A DNA stretch of 19,688 nucleotides, taken from CAYQEC01 sp964569015. GTDB taxonomy: Bacteria; Actinomycetota; Acidimicrobiia; Spongiisociales; UBA5794. Below the pieces are notes generated by a model. It had not been told where the DNA came from, searched no databases, and saw only the letters and a list, made by a program, of their open reading frames with translations. Position numbers and translations under genes: made by a program. The stretch spans positions 1 to 19,688 of the forward strand of contig CAZMSN010000035.1 of assembly GCA_964569015.1 (NCBI GenBank). The letters are read 5' to 3'. Each line of letters begins with the position of its first letter. Positions within the stretch are counted from its first letter, which is position 1. Below, piece by piece: positions 12,421-19,688 of this stretch.

Positions 12421-15042
12421 ATGGCGGCGCCGATCCTCGACGATCATGCCCTCACCGGCCTCACTGATGCCGAGGTCCGTGACCGGATGGCTCGCGGCGA
12501 GGTCAACACGATCCAGGAGGGTCCGAGCCGGACCACCGCCGAGATCATCCGCTCCAACGTCGTCACCCGATTCAACATCCTGCTCGGGATCCTGCTGGTG
12601 GTGATCCTCGTCATCGTGCAGGAGCCGAAGGATGCGCTGTTCGGGATCGTGCTGGTCACCAACGCCGCCATCGGCATTGTCCAGGAGCTGAGGGCGAAGG
12701 CCACCTTGGACCGCCTCGCCCTCCTCACCGCGCCCACCAGCCGGGTGGTGCGCGGGGGAAGGCCGATCAACGTTCCCGTCGGTCAGATCGTGCGGGGCGA
12801 CGTGATCGCCCTCGGCACCGGCGACCAGCTTCCCGTCGACGGACCCGTGCTCGCCACCCGGGGCCTGGAGATCGACGAGTCGCTGCTCACCGGCGAGTCC
12901 GACCCGGTGCTCAAGAATCCCGGGGACATCTGTCTTTCGGGGTCGTTCGCCGTCGCCGGGAGTGGCTTCTACCGCGCCGATCGCATCGGCGCCGAAGCCT
13001 ACGCAGTGGCGCTCGCCCGGGAGGCCAAGCGCTTCACCTTGGTGCGCTCAGAGCTGCGTGACGGCGTCGACTGGATCATCCGCGGTGTGAGCTGGGCGGT
13101 GGGACCCATGATCGCTCTGCTGGTGTGGAGTTCCCATCGAGCCGACGTTGGCTACCGGGAAGCCCTGCGATCGGCCGTGTCCGGCGCCGTCGGCATGATC
13201 CCCCAGGGGCTCGTGCTCCTCACCTCGATCGCCTTCGCGGTGGGCGTGGTTCGCCTTGGAAAGCGCAACGTGCTCGTCCAGGAGCTTCCCGCCATCGAGG
13301 GACTCGCCCGGGTGGACACGATCTGCTTCGACAAGACCGGTACCCTCACCGAGGGCAAGCTCGTGGTGCAGGCGATCGACCAGCTCGGCGACATCGACCC
13401 CGCCCCCGCTCTGGCAGCGCTGGCGGCCGCCGAACCCGACCCGAACGCCACGCTGCGGGCGATCGGCAGCTCCTTTGCCGAACCGCCGGGATGGGTCGCC
13501 GACGCCGCCATCCCCTTCTCCTCGGCACGAAAATGGAGCGCAGCGTCGTTTGCAGATTCGGGCACCTGGGTGCTGGGTGCACCGGAGATCCTGACTCCGG
13601 CCGACCAGCGGGTGGCGGCTGGTGCCGCCGAGCACGCTGCCATGGGGCGCAGAGTCGTGTTGCTCGCCTGGACCGACTACCGGATCGAGGGGGACCGGCT
13701 CCCCCGCCGCCTCCAGCCGGTGGCACTGGTGGTGCTGGGAGACAAGGTGCGCAAGGACGCCTCTGAGACCCTCCGCTACTTCGCCCGCCAGGGCGTCCAG
13801 GCCAAGGTCATCTCCGGCGACCACCCCAACACCGTGGCCGCCATCGCCCGCCAGGTCGGCGTGCCCGGTTCGGCCGAAGTGGTCGATGGACGAGACCTGC
13901 CGACCGATCCGGAGGCATTCGCCAGAGTGGTCAACCGGGCAACGGTATTCGGCCGTGTCACGCCCCACCAGAAGCGGGCGATGGTCGGCGCCCTTCAGTC
14001 GCGGGGACACGTCGTGGCGATGACCGGCGATGGAGTCAACGACGTGCTCGCCCTCAAGGACAGCGACGTCGGCATCGCCATCGGCTCCGGCAGCGCTGCC
14101 TCGCGATCGGTGGCCCAACTCGTGCTGATCAACGGGGAGTTCGACACGCTGCCCGGCGTCGTCGGAGAGGGACGGCGGGTCATCTCGAACATCGAACGGG
14201 TGGCGAACCTGTTCGTCACCAAGACCGTCTACGCCATCTTCGTTGCTCTCGCCGTCGGCCTCGTGGGCCGGCCGTTCCCGTTCCTGCCGCGCCACCTCAC
14301 CCTGGTCGGGTCACTCACGATCGGTATCCCGGCGTTCTTCCTCGCCCTCGCCCCGTCGGCGGAGCGAGCCAAGCCGGGATTCGTGTTGCGTGTCCTTCGC
14401 TTCGCCATCCCCACCGGGGTGGCGGCCGGGCTGGCGAGCTTCGGCGCCTACGAGCTCGCCATGGCCGAAGAAACGCCACTCAACGAGGCCCGCACCGTGG
14501 CGACCCTGGTACTGGCGGCGATCGGCCTCTTCGCCCTCGGAGTCGTCGCCCGGCCGCTCGTTCTCTGGAAACGGGTGCTCATCGGCTCGATGGCCGGCTT
14601 CGTCGTGCTGTTGTTCCTCACCGGCGGGTCACAGGACTTCTTCGAGCTGCGCCTCCCGCGGCTCGTGGTGCTGCTGGCCGGAGTCGGCATCATCGCCCTC
14701 ACCGGGACCGCCATGATCGGGACCCTCATCGCGGTGGGTTGGATCCGTCGAGTGCCCGAGTATCTCCGAGAGCATCCCGAGGCGCCCCGTCAATCCCTCC
14801 AGATCGCTCGCAAGCGTCTCCGCGGCTTCCTGGGCATCCACAAGGTGTCCCGCCAGGCACACGAAGATCAACCCGGCGAGGCCGAAACGCCCCAGGTCAC
14901 CGAGGATGAAGCAGAGCCGCCGATCGAGAGCGAAGTCGAGACTGATCAGCCCGACGAGGAGGATCACGAGCGGAAGGAACCCCCGACCGTGCTCCAGACC
15001 ATCGACTGGTTCGATCCCGATTCGGATCTCGACCTCGAGTGA
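12421..15042 (+). CDS. P-type cation-transporting ATPase, CtpE-like (probable Ca2+)
   Basis: An 873-residue membrane pump. The P-type landmarks are all present: actuator motif TGES (157-160), the M4 motif PQGL (261-264), phosphorylation site DKTGT (D304), nucleotide-binding KWS (371-373), SGDHP (465-469) and hinge TGDGVND (535-541). About ten membrane helices are expected, with six after the P domain. LTSIAFAVGVVRLG followed by VQELPAIEGLARVD is close to mycobacterial CtpE, reported to import calcium, so Ca2+ is the best guess. The M4 motif reads PQGL where PEGL is usual in CtpE and calcium pumps, which could alter ion binding. The last 60 or so residues (from about 812) form an acidic, Pro/Glu-rich tail ending DSDLDLE, beyond the normal family end. 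No heavy-metal-binding domain is present at the N-terminus. The stop codon is 7 bases from the stop of the convergent NYN gene. Confidence 0.9.
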   Translation: MAAPILDDHALTGLTDAEVRDRMARGEVNTIQEGPSRTTAEIIRSNVVTRFNILLGILLVVILVIVQEPKDALFGIVLVTNAAIGIVQELRAKATLDRLALLTAPTSRVVRGGRPINVPVGQIVRGDVIALGTGDQLPVDGPVLATRGLEIDESLLTGESDPVLKNPGDICLSGSFAVAGSGFYRADRIGAEAYAVALAREAKRFTLVRSELRDGVDWIIRGVSWAVGPMIALLVWSSHRADVGYREALRSAVSGAVGMIPQGLVLLTSIAFAVGVVRLGKRNVLVQELPAIEGLARVDTICFDKTGTLTEGKLVVQAIDQLGDIDPAPALAALAAAEPDPNATLRAIGSSFAEPPGWVADAAIPFSSARKWSAASFADSGTWVLGAPEILTPADQRVAAGAAEHAAMGRRVVLLAWTDYRIEGDRLPRRLQPVALVVLGDKVRKDASETLRYFARQGVQAKVISGDHPNTVAAIARQVGVPGSAEVVDGRDLPTDPEAFARVVNRATVFGRVTPHQKRAMVGALQSRGHVVAMTGDGVNDVLALKDSDVGIAIGSGSAASRSVAQLVLINGEFDTLPGVVGEGRRVISNIERVANLFVTKTVYAIFVALAVGLVGRPFPFLPRHLTLVGSLTIGIPAFFLALAPSAERAKPGFVLRVLRFAIPTGVAAGLASFGAYELAMAEETPLNEARTVATLVLAAIGLFALGVVARPLVLWKRVLIGSMAGFVVLLFLTGGSQDFFELRLPRLVVLLAGVGIIALTGTAMIGTLIAVGWIRRVPEYLREHPEAPRQSLQIARKRLRGFLGIHKVSRQAHEDQPGEAETPQVTEDEAEPPIESEVETDQPDEEDHERKEPPTVLQTIDWFDPDSDLDLE

Positions 15043-15049
15043 CCGCGGC

Positions 15050-16093
15050 TCAGGCCTCGGGGACACTCAGGCGATAGTCGTCGAGGTCGTCGTCCCATTC
15101 CAGCTCGACGAAGCCGTGGGCCGCGGCGGCTCGGACGAACTGGAGGAAGCCGCTGAAGCCGTGCCGGCGTTCGCTGAAGTTGCGCTGGCGCTTCTGCATC
15201 CGGTTCTTGAGGCCCGAGAGCACCGGCACGGCGCCGGCGCGCTGCAGCTCGGTGACGACGTCGTGGAGCAGGACGAATCCGGCCGCTTCGTTGCCCGCCT
15301 CAGGGAAGTCCACCGTGGGATCCCCCTGGGCGTCGGAGTCCTCGAGGGCGAAGACGTTGCGCTCCTCGAGGTGCCGTAGCAACTCGCCGAACGCCCGGAA
15401 GCCGTGGTCGGCCTCGTTGAAGGTGGGATCCTTGCGAAGCAGCGCCCGCTTCAGCGACGACGAGCGCACCCCGCCGCCGGTGCTGCGCTGGAGACCGGCG
15501 AGGGTCTGAGCGAGCGACACCGAGAGCTGGTCGAGATCCTGCGGCGCCGGGGCCGGCGGGGTGTCCTCCGCCTCGGGCTCCGACCGCTTCTTGGCGGGCT
15601 TGCTGCGCGGCAGCTCGACCCCGTCGAGTCGCTCGTAGAAGAGGAACTCGTCGCACGCCGGAGGCAGCAGTGCCGAAGTGGAGGCCTTGAGCCCGACGCC
15701 GATGACCCGCTTGTTCAGCTCGCGTAGTTTGTGCACGAGCGGCGTGAAGTCGGAATCGCCGGTGCAGATGACGAAGGTGGTCACGTAGTCGCGCTCGAGA
15801 GCGAGCTCGATGGCGTCGACCGCCATCTTGATGTCGGCGGCGTTCTTGCGGACGGCGCCCATGCGCTGCGGGATCTCGATCATCTCGACGTGATTGCGGG
15901 CGAGCATCCGGCGATCGGCCTCGAACGAGTTCCAATCGGCGTATGCCCGCCGGAAGACGACCCGGCCCCGCTCGGCCAGGGCGTCGGCGACCGGCTTGAA
16001 GTCGAACTGCATACCCCCGAGATCCTCCCTCGCCCCGATAGCGAGGTTCTCGTAGTCGATGAACAGGCCGATACGCTCTTCTTCGATTGCCAT
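15050..16093 (-). CDS. NYN-domain protein with two OST-HTH/LOTUS domains (putative RNA-processing factor)
   Basis: A 347-residue soluble protein. Residues 6-158 are a NYN (PIN-like) nuclease domain with acidic residues in FIDYEN (D13), NAADIKMAVD (D87, D93) and TGDSDF (D113, D115). A charged linker rich in Pro and Glu (160-188) follows. Two OST-HTH/LOTUS modules come next, at about 190-251 (LKRALLRKDPTFNEADHGFRAFGELLRHLE) and 273-331 (LKNRMQKRQRNFSERRHGFSGFLQFV). In other organisms OST-HTH domains bind RNA, and NYN plus OST-HTH resembles the eukaryotic MARF1/Limkain arrangement. The likely role is RNA binding or cleavage in the cytosol, with the target unknown. The ATG at 16093 has TAGCCT 6 nt upstream and no Shine-Dalgarno. 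It is divergent from the flippase-like gene and convergent with the ATPase. Confidence 0.88.
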   Translation of the reverse strand: MAIEEERIGLFIDYENLAIGAREDLGGMQFDFKPVADALAERGRVVFRRAYADWNSFEADRRMLARNHVEMIEIPQRMGAVRKNAADIKMAVDAIELALERDYVTTFVICTGDSDFTPLVHKLRELNKRVIGVGLKASTSALLPPACDEFLFYERLDGVELPRSKPAKKRSEPEAEDTPPAPAPQDLDQLSVSLAQTLAGLQRSTGGGVRSSSLKRALLRKDPTFNEADHGFRAFGELLRHLEERNVFALEDSDAQGDPTVDFPEAGNEAAGFVLLHDVVTELQRAGAVPVLSGLKNRMQKRQRNFSERRHGFSGFLQFVRAAAAHGFVELEWDDDLDDYRLSVPEA

Positions 16094-16099
16094 GAAGCC

Positions 16100-16105
16100 A
16101 GGCTA
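16100..16105 (-). promoter_or_regulatory. Candidate -10 box (TAGCCT) of a leaderless NYN-gene transcript
   Basis: TAGCCT lies 6 nt before the ATG at 16093. There is no ribosome-binding site in the intervening bases. Confidence 0.4.
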
Positions 16106-16233
16106 GCGGCCAGATCGGCCTCCGCCCCGATCGTGCCGGATTTGCGAGCCGTCGCCGACATGGGTGGGGAGAGGGGCTCCCGATTGTGCACCGGTCGCCG
16201 ATCGCGACGAGGATCCTGCCGGCTCACCCAACG

Positions 16234-16254
16234 GCTCCCGCCGCGGGCGGGAGC
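16234..16254. repeat. 21-bp perfect inverted repeat between divergent genes
   Basis: GCTCCCGCC-GCG-GGCGGGAGC has nine perfect base pairs with a 3-base centre. It lies in the 285-base gap between the NYN gene (start 16093, minus) and the flippase-like gene (start 16379, plus). It has no T-run on either side, so an operator or a structured-RNA role is as plausible as termination. Nothing else convincing is seen in this gap except a TACACT (16303-16308) that could serve the plus-strand gene. Confidence 0.55.
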
Positions 16255-16378
16255 GCATGAGAGACTGTGACGATGAGCGAGAAGCCGCAAAGATGCTGCC
16301 CATACACTGTCACATCCGCCGGGAAGCCACCTCACGGCGGTTGCGACCGAGCCGCGGCCGGCACAAGCGGGAAGCGAG

Positions 16379-17635
16379 ATGACTGAGATTCGCAGGGAGA
16401 CCAATCCGCCGGGCATCGCCCGGGCATCGCGCGCCGGGACGGGCTGGATGATCGCCGGATCCCTGATCGGGGCAATCCTCGCCTGGCTGTTCCAGAGAAT
16501 CGGCGTCGACCGGATGGGCAGTGTCGGTTTCGAGCCCATCGGCAACGCCTGGACGGTCATGTACGTCACCGCCACCGTGCTGCTGATTCCGCTCGAGCAA
16601 TACGCCACCCGCGAAGTGAGCCGGGGGCTCGATCCCCTCCGCGACGAGAAGAAGGTGGTGACGGTCATCGCATCGATCGCCGTCGCCGTCGGACTGGCCG
16701 CCGGATGGTTCGGTCGGGACCTCTGGTTTCAGGGCTCTGCGGCCTTCTCGTGGATCTTGGCCATGCTGCTGGCCGCCTTCGCCTGGTACGCGCTCGCCAA
16801 GGGGATCTTCGCCGGACGAAGGAACTTCCGAGAGGTGGGGATCCTGCTCATCGCAGAAGGCGCCATCCGCATCGTGGCGCTGTACCTGCTCCTCTTGATC
16901 ACCCTCAACGCCGATGTGGTGGGCTGGTCGCTCGCCGTGGCGCCGATGGCTGCCTTCGTGTTGCTGGGGTGGCTCGGGAAGCCGCAGACGAAATCGGGCG
17001 CCCCGCCGGCGCCGGCCGTCCCGTTCTTCGGCGCTTATGTCCTCGGGAGTGGCGCCTCTCAGATGTTGCTGGCGTCGGCGCCCCTGGTCGTGAAGATCTT
17101 GGGTGGCGAAGCCGCCGCGGCCACCATCGTGTTCATCACGTTCACTTTCTTCCGGGCGCCGATGACATTGATCCTCTCGCTCCAGAGCCGGCTGCTGTCC
17201 AGCCTGGTGAGGAGGTATGAGGCCGGAGAGCATGAGCTGTTGTGGAAGGCGGCGACTCGCCTGTCGGCTGTCGGACCCGTTCTCGTCATGGCGGGCTGGG
17301 CGGCCGGATGGTTGCTCGGGCCGTGGATCGTGCGATTGGCCTACAGCGCCGATGTCGAGCCGTCCTCAGGATTGGCTGCCTGGGCGGCCGCCGGAATCCT
17401 CGCCGCGTCGACTGCTCAGATCCTGGGCCAGTTGCTGGTGGCCCGCGCCGCCACCGGACGATTGGCGGCCGCCTGGATGATCGGCCTGACGGTGGCGTTG
17501 GTGGTCGTGATGCTGAGCTCCGGCAGCGCCGAGCATCGGGTCGCGATCGCATTCGGCGTCGGAGAGATCGCAGCCATGGTGGCGGCGTCCACGATCGTGC
17601 TGACGACGTTCCGCAACTCACCCGCCCGACCATGA
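16379..17635 (+). CDS. Multi-pass membrane protein, Wzx-like polysaccharide flippase
   Basis: A 418-residue integral membrane protein with about 12 hydrophobic segments and few polar loops. An N-terminal amphipathic stretch with basic residues (1-20) leads into the first helix (21-42). The repeated arrangement of helices, the loop LEQYATREVSRG (72-83) and the mid-protein sequence FFRAPMTLILSLQSRLLSSLVRRYEAGE (about 258-285) are typical of the oligosaccharide flippase/MATE-like (MOP) superfamily. The probable role is translocating a lipid-linked sugar across the membrane. No glycosyltransferase or polymerase gene is adjacent, so the sugar is unknown. GGGAAG precedes the ATG by about 6 nt. Family-level recognition is moderate; other MOP members remain possible. 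Confidence 0.72.
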   Translation: MTEIRRETNPPGIARASRAGTGWMIAGSLIGAILAWLFQRIGVDRMGSVGFEPIGNAWTVMYVTATVLLIPLEQYATREVSRGLDPLRDEKKVVTVIASIAVAVGLAAGWFGRDLWFQGSAAFSWILAMLLAAFAWYALAKGIFAGRRNFREVGILLIAEGAIRIVALYLLLLITLNADVVGWSLAVAPMAAFVLLGWLGKPQTKSGAPPAPAVPFFGAYVLGSGASQMLLASAPLVVKILGGEAAAATIVFITFTFFRAPMTLILSLQSRLLSSLVRRYEAGEHELLWKAATRLSAVGPVLVMAGWAAGWLLGPWIVRLAYSADVEPSSGLAAWAAAGILAASTAQILGQLLVARAATGRLAAAWMIGLTVALVVVMLSSGSAEHRVAIAFGVGEIAAMVAASTIVLTTFRNSPARP

Positions 17636-17731
17636 AGCAGGCGCAGTCAATCCCGAGTCGTTGACGACCCGCCCATCACCCTGAGGTGATCACATGACGC
17701 GCCGGCAGCCGCCACGGCAGTCGCCGGCCGG

Positions 17732-17772
17732 TTCCGCGTCCTCCAGATTCCGCCTCGCAGGCTGACGCGGAA
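17732..17772. terminator. Inverted repeat between the convergent flippase-like and FG-GAP genes
   Basis: TTCCGCGTC (17732-17740) and GACGCGGAA (17764-17772) pair over 9 bp with a 23-base loop. It lies midway between the stops of the two convergent genes (17635 and 17855), so it may act as a bidirectional end signal. No T-run follows. The rest of the 219-base gap shows no gene. Confidence 0.35.
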
Positions 17773-17854
17773 TAGCGAAGGCCCAGGTCACAGGCTGTCA
17801 GGTGTCCGCCGGCGGAACGTGACTCGGCCGATCCCGCAGCACGGCTGACCCTGA

Positions 17855-19444
17855 TCAGCCCATGGCACGGTGCAGGAACGCCGCCATCTGACCCCGAGTG
17901 ACGCTCTCGTCGGGACAGAANNNNNNNNNNNNNNNNNNNNNNNNNNNNNNNNNNNNNNNNNNNNNNNNNNNNNNNNNNNNNNNNNNNNNNNNNNNNNNNN
18001 NNNNNNNNNNNNNNNNNNNNACCGACCCGTCGTCGTCAACGAACGTGCCGCTGGGGTCGTCAGGGATATCGGCGACGAGATCGAACGAGAAGATGACCCC
18101 CATGTCGGGATGGAGTTCCAGGACGTCACCGTCCTGGACGAAGCCGTCCGCCTTCGAAGCACCGGCAACAACGATCGATTCCGAATAGCCGACGGAGCGG
18201 AACAACTCGTCGTCCCCATCGACGTGCGGGTCCTCGTATGCGGACTCCAGCTTCGACCGGAATTGCGCATCGCTCCCAGACCAATCGAACACATATGCCG
18301 ATCCGGGCTCGCCGTCAGTGGTGTCGGATGGCGCGGCGACGGCGATGACATCGCCTTCGACCGCGACGTCGTAGCCGAAGCTCTCGGCCTCGGCGTCACC
18401 GTCGTCGGGGAGCAAGATGGCCGTAGGACTCCAAGTGGATCCCGACCGCAGGAACACATGGGCCGAGCCCGCGTCGGTCCCGGCATCGTCATCGTGTGGT
18501 GCCCCGACGACAGCGACGTTGCCATCCAGAGCCACCGAGAACCCGAAGAAATCACCGACGGCGCCGCTGTGGTCGTCCCCAGGGTTCTCGCAGGCAGCGG
18601 TCAGCTTGTCCTGGGACGACCAAGCCGATCCGGAGCGAACGAACACGGAAGCCGATCCACACATCGTCCCACTGTCGCCGTCGCCGTAAGCCCCAATGAT
18701 GGCCGTGTCACCGTCGACGGCCACGGAGGCACCGAAGTAGTCCCCGCTCTCAGGATCCGAGCCCGTGAAGGAGGTTTGCTCCGTCCAGAGGTCGCCGGAG
18801 CGGACGAACACGTACGCTCTTCCGGCGAAGCTGTCCACGCCCCGTGCGCCGACCACCACCGTATCCCCGGAAACGGCCACATCCCCTCCGAAGCGGTCGT
18901 ACTCGTCGGTCCCGGAGCCGATCAGCTCGATCGGTCCGGTCCAGGTGTCTCCCGAGCGGACGAACACATAGGCCGCGCCCGCGTTCGTTCCCAGACCGTC
19001 GTGCTCGTCGGTCCCGACGACGATCGTGTCACCGGAGATGCCGACGGCGCGGCCGAATTGGTAGTCATTCTCGTCCTCGCCGGTGGTCAGCTTCGCTTGC
19101 GTGACCCATGCACCACCGGAGCGGACGAACACATATGCCGCGCCCGCATTGACGCCTACGCCTTCCGTGACAGTCCAGGTTCCGTCGGTCCAATTCGCGC
19201 CAGGCATACCGACCACCATCGTGTCGCCCGAGACGGCTACCGACCAACCGAACCGCTCTTCGCCATTGTGTTCCGGAGAGATGATCTCCTGCGTCTCGGA
19301 TACGGCCCCGGCAGGAACGGCCGACAGCAGAGCGCAAAGAAGGGCCAGGCCCGCGATCACACACCGGCGAGACGATGCACCTGGGTTCTGTGTCGCTGCC
19401 CTCCGACTCTCCCGCTCCTCAGCAAGTCGACGGTGTCTCATCAT
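17855..19444 (-). CDS. Secreted seven-bladed FG-GAP-type propeller protein with C-terminal SLH-like module (interrupted by assembly gap)
   Basis: A surface or secreted protein of about 500 or more residues. A signal peptide (about 27-46, VIAGLALLCALLSAVPAGA) is followed by seven tandem repeats of 50-65 residues. Each repeat has FG..VAV.GDT..VGA and then G.AYVFVRSG..W, the FG-GAP/integrin-alpha-like beta-propeller pattern. Repeat 7 is degenerate. After a linker come FVDDDGS, the N run, and CPDESVTRGQMAAFLHRA, which is the start and end of an S-layer-homology-like module often used for cell-wall attachment. The frame is consistent across the 100 N, but the true gap length is unknown. AAGGAG lies 4 nt before the ATG at 19444, and a second ATG follows directly. 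There is no visible catalytic motif; adhesion or a structural surface role is likely. The upstream 244 bases to the window end show no gene. Confidence 0.85.
   Translation of the reverse strand: MMRHRRLAEERESRRAATQNPGASSRRCVIAGLALLCALLSAVPAGAVSETQEIISPEHNGEERFGWSVAVSGDTMVVGMPGANWTDGTWTVTEGVGVNAGAAYVFVRSGGAWVTQAKLTTGEDENDYQFGRAVGISGDTIVVGTDEHDGLGTNAGAAYVFVRSGDTWTGPIELIGSGTDEYDRFGGDVAVSGDTVVVGARGVDSFAGRAYVFVRSGDLWTEQTSFTGSDPESGDYFGASVAVDGDTAIIGAYGDGDSGTMCGSASVFVRSGSAWSSQDKLTAACENPGDDHSGAVGDFFGFSVALDGNVAVVGAPHDDDAGTDAGSAHVFLRSGSTWSPTAILLPDDGDAEAESFGYDVAVEGDVIAVAAPSDTTDGEPGSAYVFDWSGSDAQFRSKLESAYEDPHVDGDDELFRSVGYSESIVVAGASKADGFVQDGDVLELHPDMGVIFSFDLVADIPDDPSGTFVDDDGSXXXXXXXXXXXXXXXXXXXXXXXXXXXXXXXXXXFCPDESVTRGQMAAFLHRAMG
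17921..18020. other. Assembly gap, 100 N
   Basis: Exactly 100 undetermined bases, a conventional placeholder length, lie inside the SLH-like module at the 3' end of the FG-GAP gene. Such modules are usually repeated in these genomes, which may be why assembly failed here. Confidence 0.98.
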
Positions 19445-19688
19445 GCATCTCCTTCGCGGGCACGGCCCAAACGTTTGACGCCGAGGCTACGGGTCCCCAC
19501 CCCTGAGTTCCAGAGGAGAAGGTCACAAGGGATCTTCCATCCCATTGCCCGCCGAGGGGACGCAATCCGTGACACCGTGATTCGCCTCGAGGCGCTCGGC
19601 GTGTTCGGTGAGCGTATCGGTGGCTCACCCCCACTACCCTCCAGTCAGACAGAGAGGATCCGCTTCACTCGGCTCCCGCCAAGCCCCC

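Noticed and set aside
13048..14295. Minus-strand reading frame of 415 codons inside the P-type ATPase
   Set aside because: Antisense to the best-conserved part of the pump, with no recognisable domain.
16103..16303. Small minus-strand reading frame of 66 codons upstream of the NYN gene
   Set aside because: Low-complexity Arg/Ser/Gly product with no ribosome-binding site. It spans the 21-bp inverted repeat and would overlap the NYN promoter.
17921..18020. The N run treated as a biological feature
   Set aside because: A block of exactly 100 N is an assembly placeholder and carries no sequence information.

Overview
The window is about 19.7 kb of GC-rich chromosomal DNA with short intergenic gaps. 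It most resembles a high-GC actinobacterium, probably of the Acidimicrobiia type. That placement is an inference from the gene set (GlgC, a CtpE-type P-ATPase, a SepX/GlpR-like protein beside MogA, Thr-rich lipoprotein linkers, and a surface protein ending in an SLH-like module) and not from a marker gene. I see no phage, insertion sequence, integrase or CRISPR array. A run of 100 N (17921-18020) marks an assembly gap inside the last gene.

Layout. 31-7238 is all on the minus strand. In order of transcription it holds plsY, a degenerate moaC-like gene overlapping mogA, a SepX/GlpR-like membrane protein with a translin/TRAX-like gene, tRNA-Ala(CGC), a class D beta-lactamase lipoprotein, an LPG-synthase-type membrane protein overlapping a PAP2 lipid phosphotransferase, and glgC. 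7239-7699 is a 461-base intergenic region with nested inverted repeats. 7700-10705 is on the plus strand: a SAF-domain protein, uppP, a CapA-like lipoprotein and a thioredoxin-like protein. 10706-10924 separates convergent genes and carries a 36-bp tandem repeat. 10925-12304 (minus) holds a HAD hydrolase and an unrecognised protein. Then come a CtpE-like P-type ATPase (plus), a NYN plus double OST-HTH RNA-binding protein (minus), a flippase-like membrane protein (plus), and an FG-GAP propeller/SLH surface protein (minus, interrupted by the N gap).

Themes. Much of the content is envelope biology: phospholipid synthesis (PlsY), lipid carrier recycling (UppP), PAP2/LPG-TM membrane enzymes, a flippase, a beta-lactamase, CapA and a surface protein. 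Two genes look like RNA-metabolism factors with eukaryote-like domains (translin/TRAX and NYN-OST-HTH). A moco pair joins an apparently intact MogA to a MoaC homologue that has lost most catalytic residues.

The strongest cross-window signal is regulatory. Nine genes, nearly all first in their transcription unit, have a TANNNT hexamer exactly 6-8 nt before the start codon and no Shine-Dalgarno sequence. This is the pattern of leaderless transcription. Genes inside operons, and a few others, have clear Shine-Dalgarno sequences instead. The best candidates for something undescribed are the MoaC-like pseudoenzyme, the folded intergenic element at 7563-7654, and the 36-bp repeat array.
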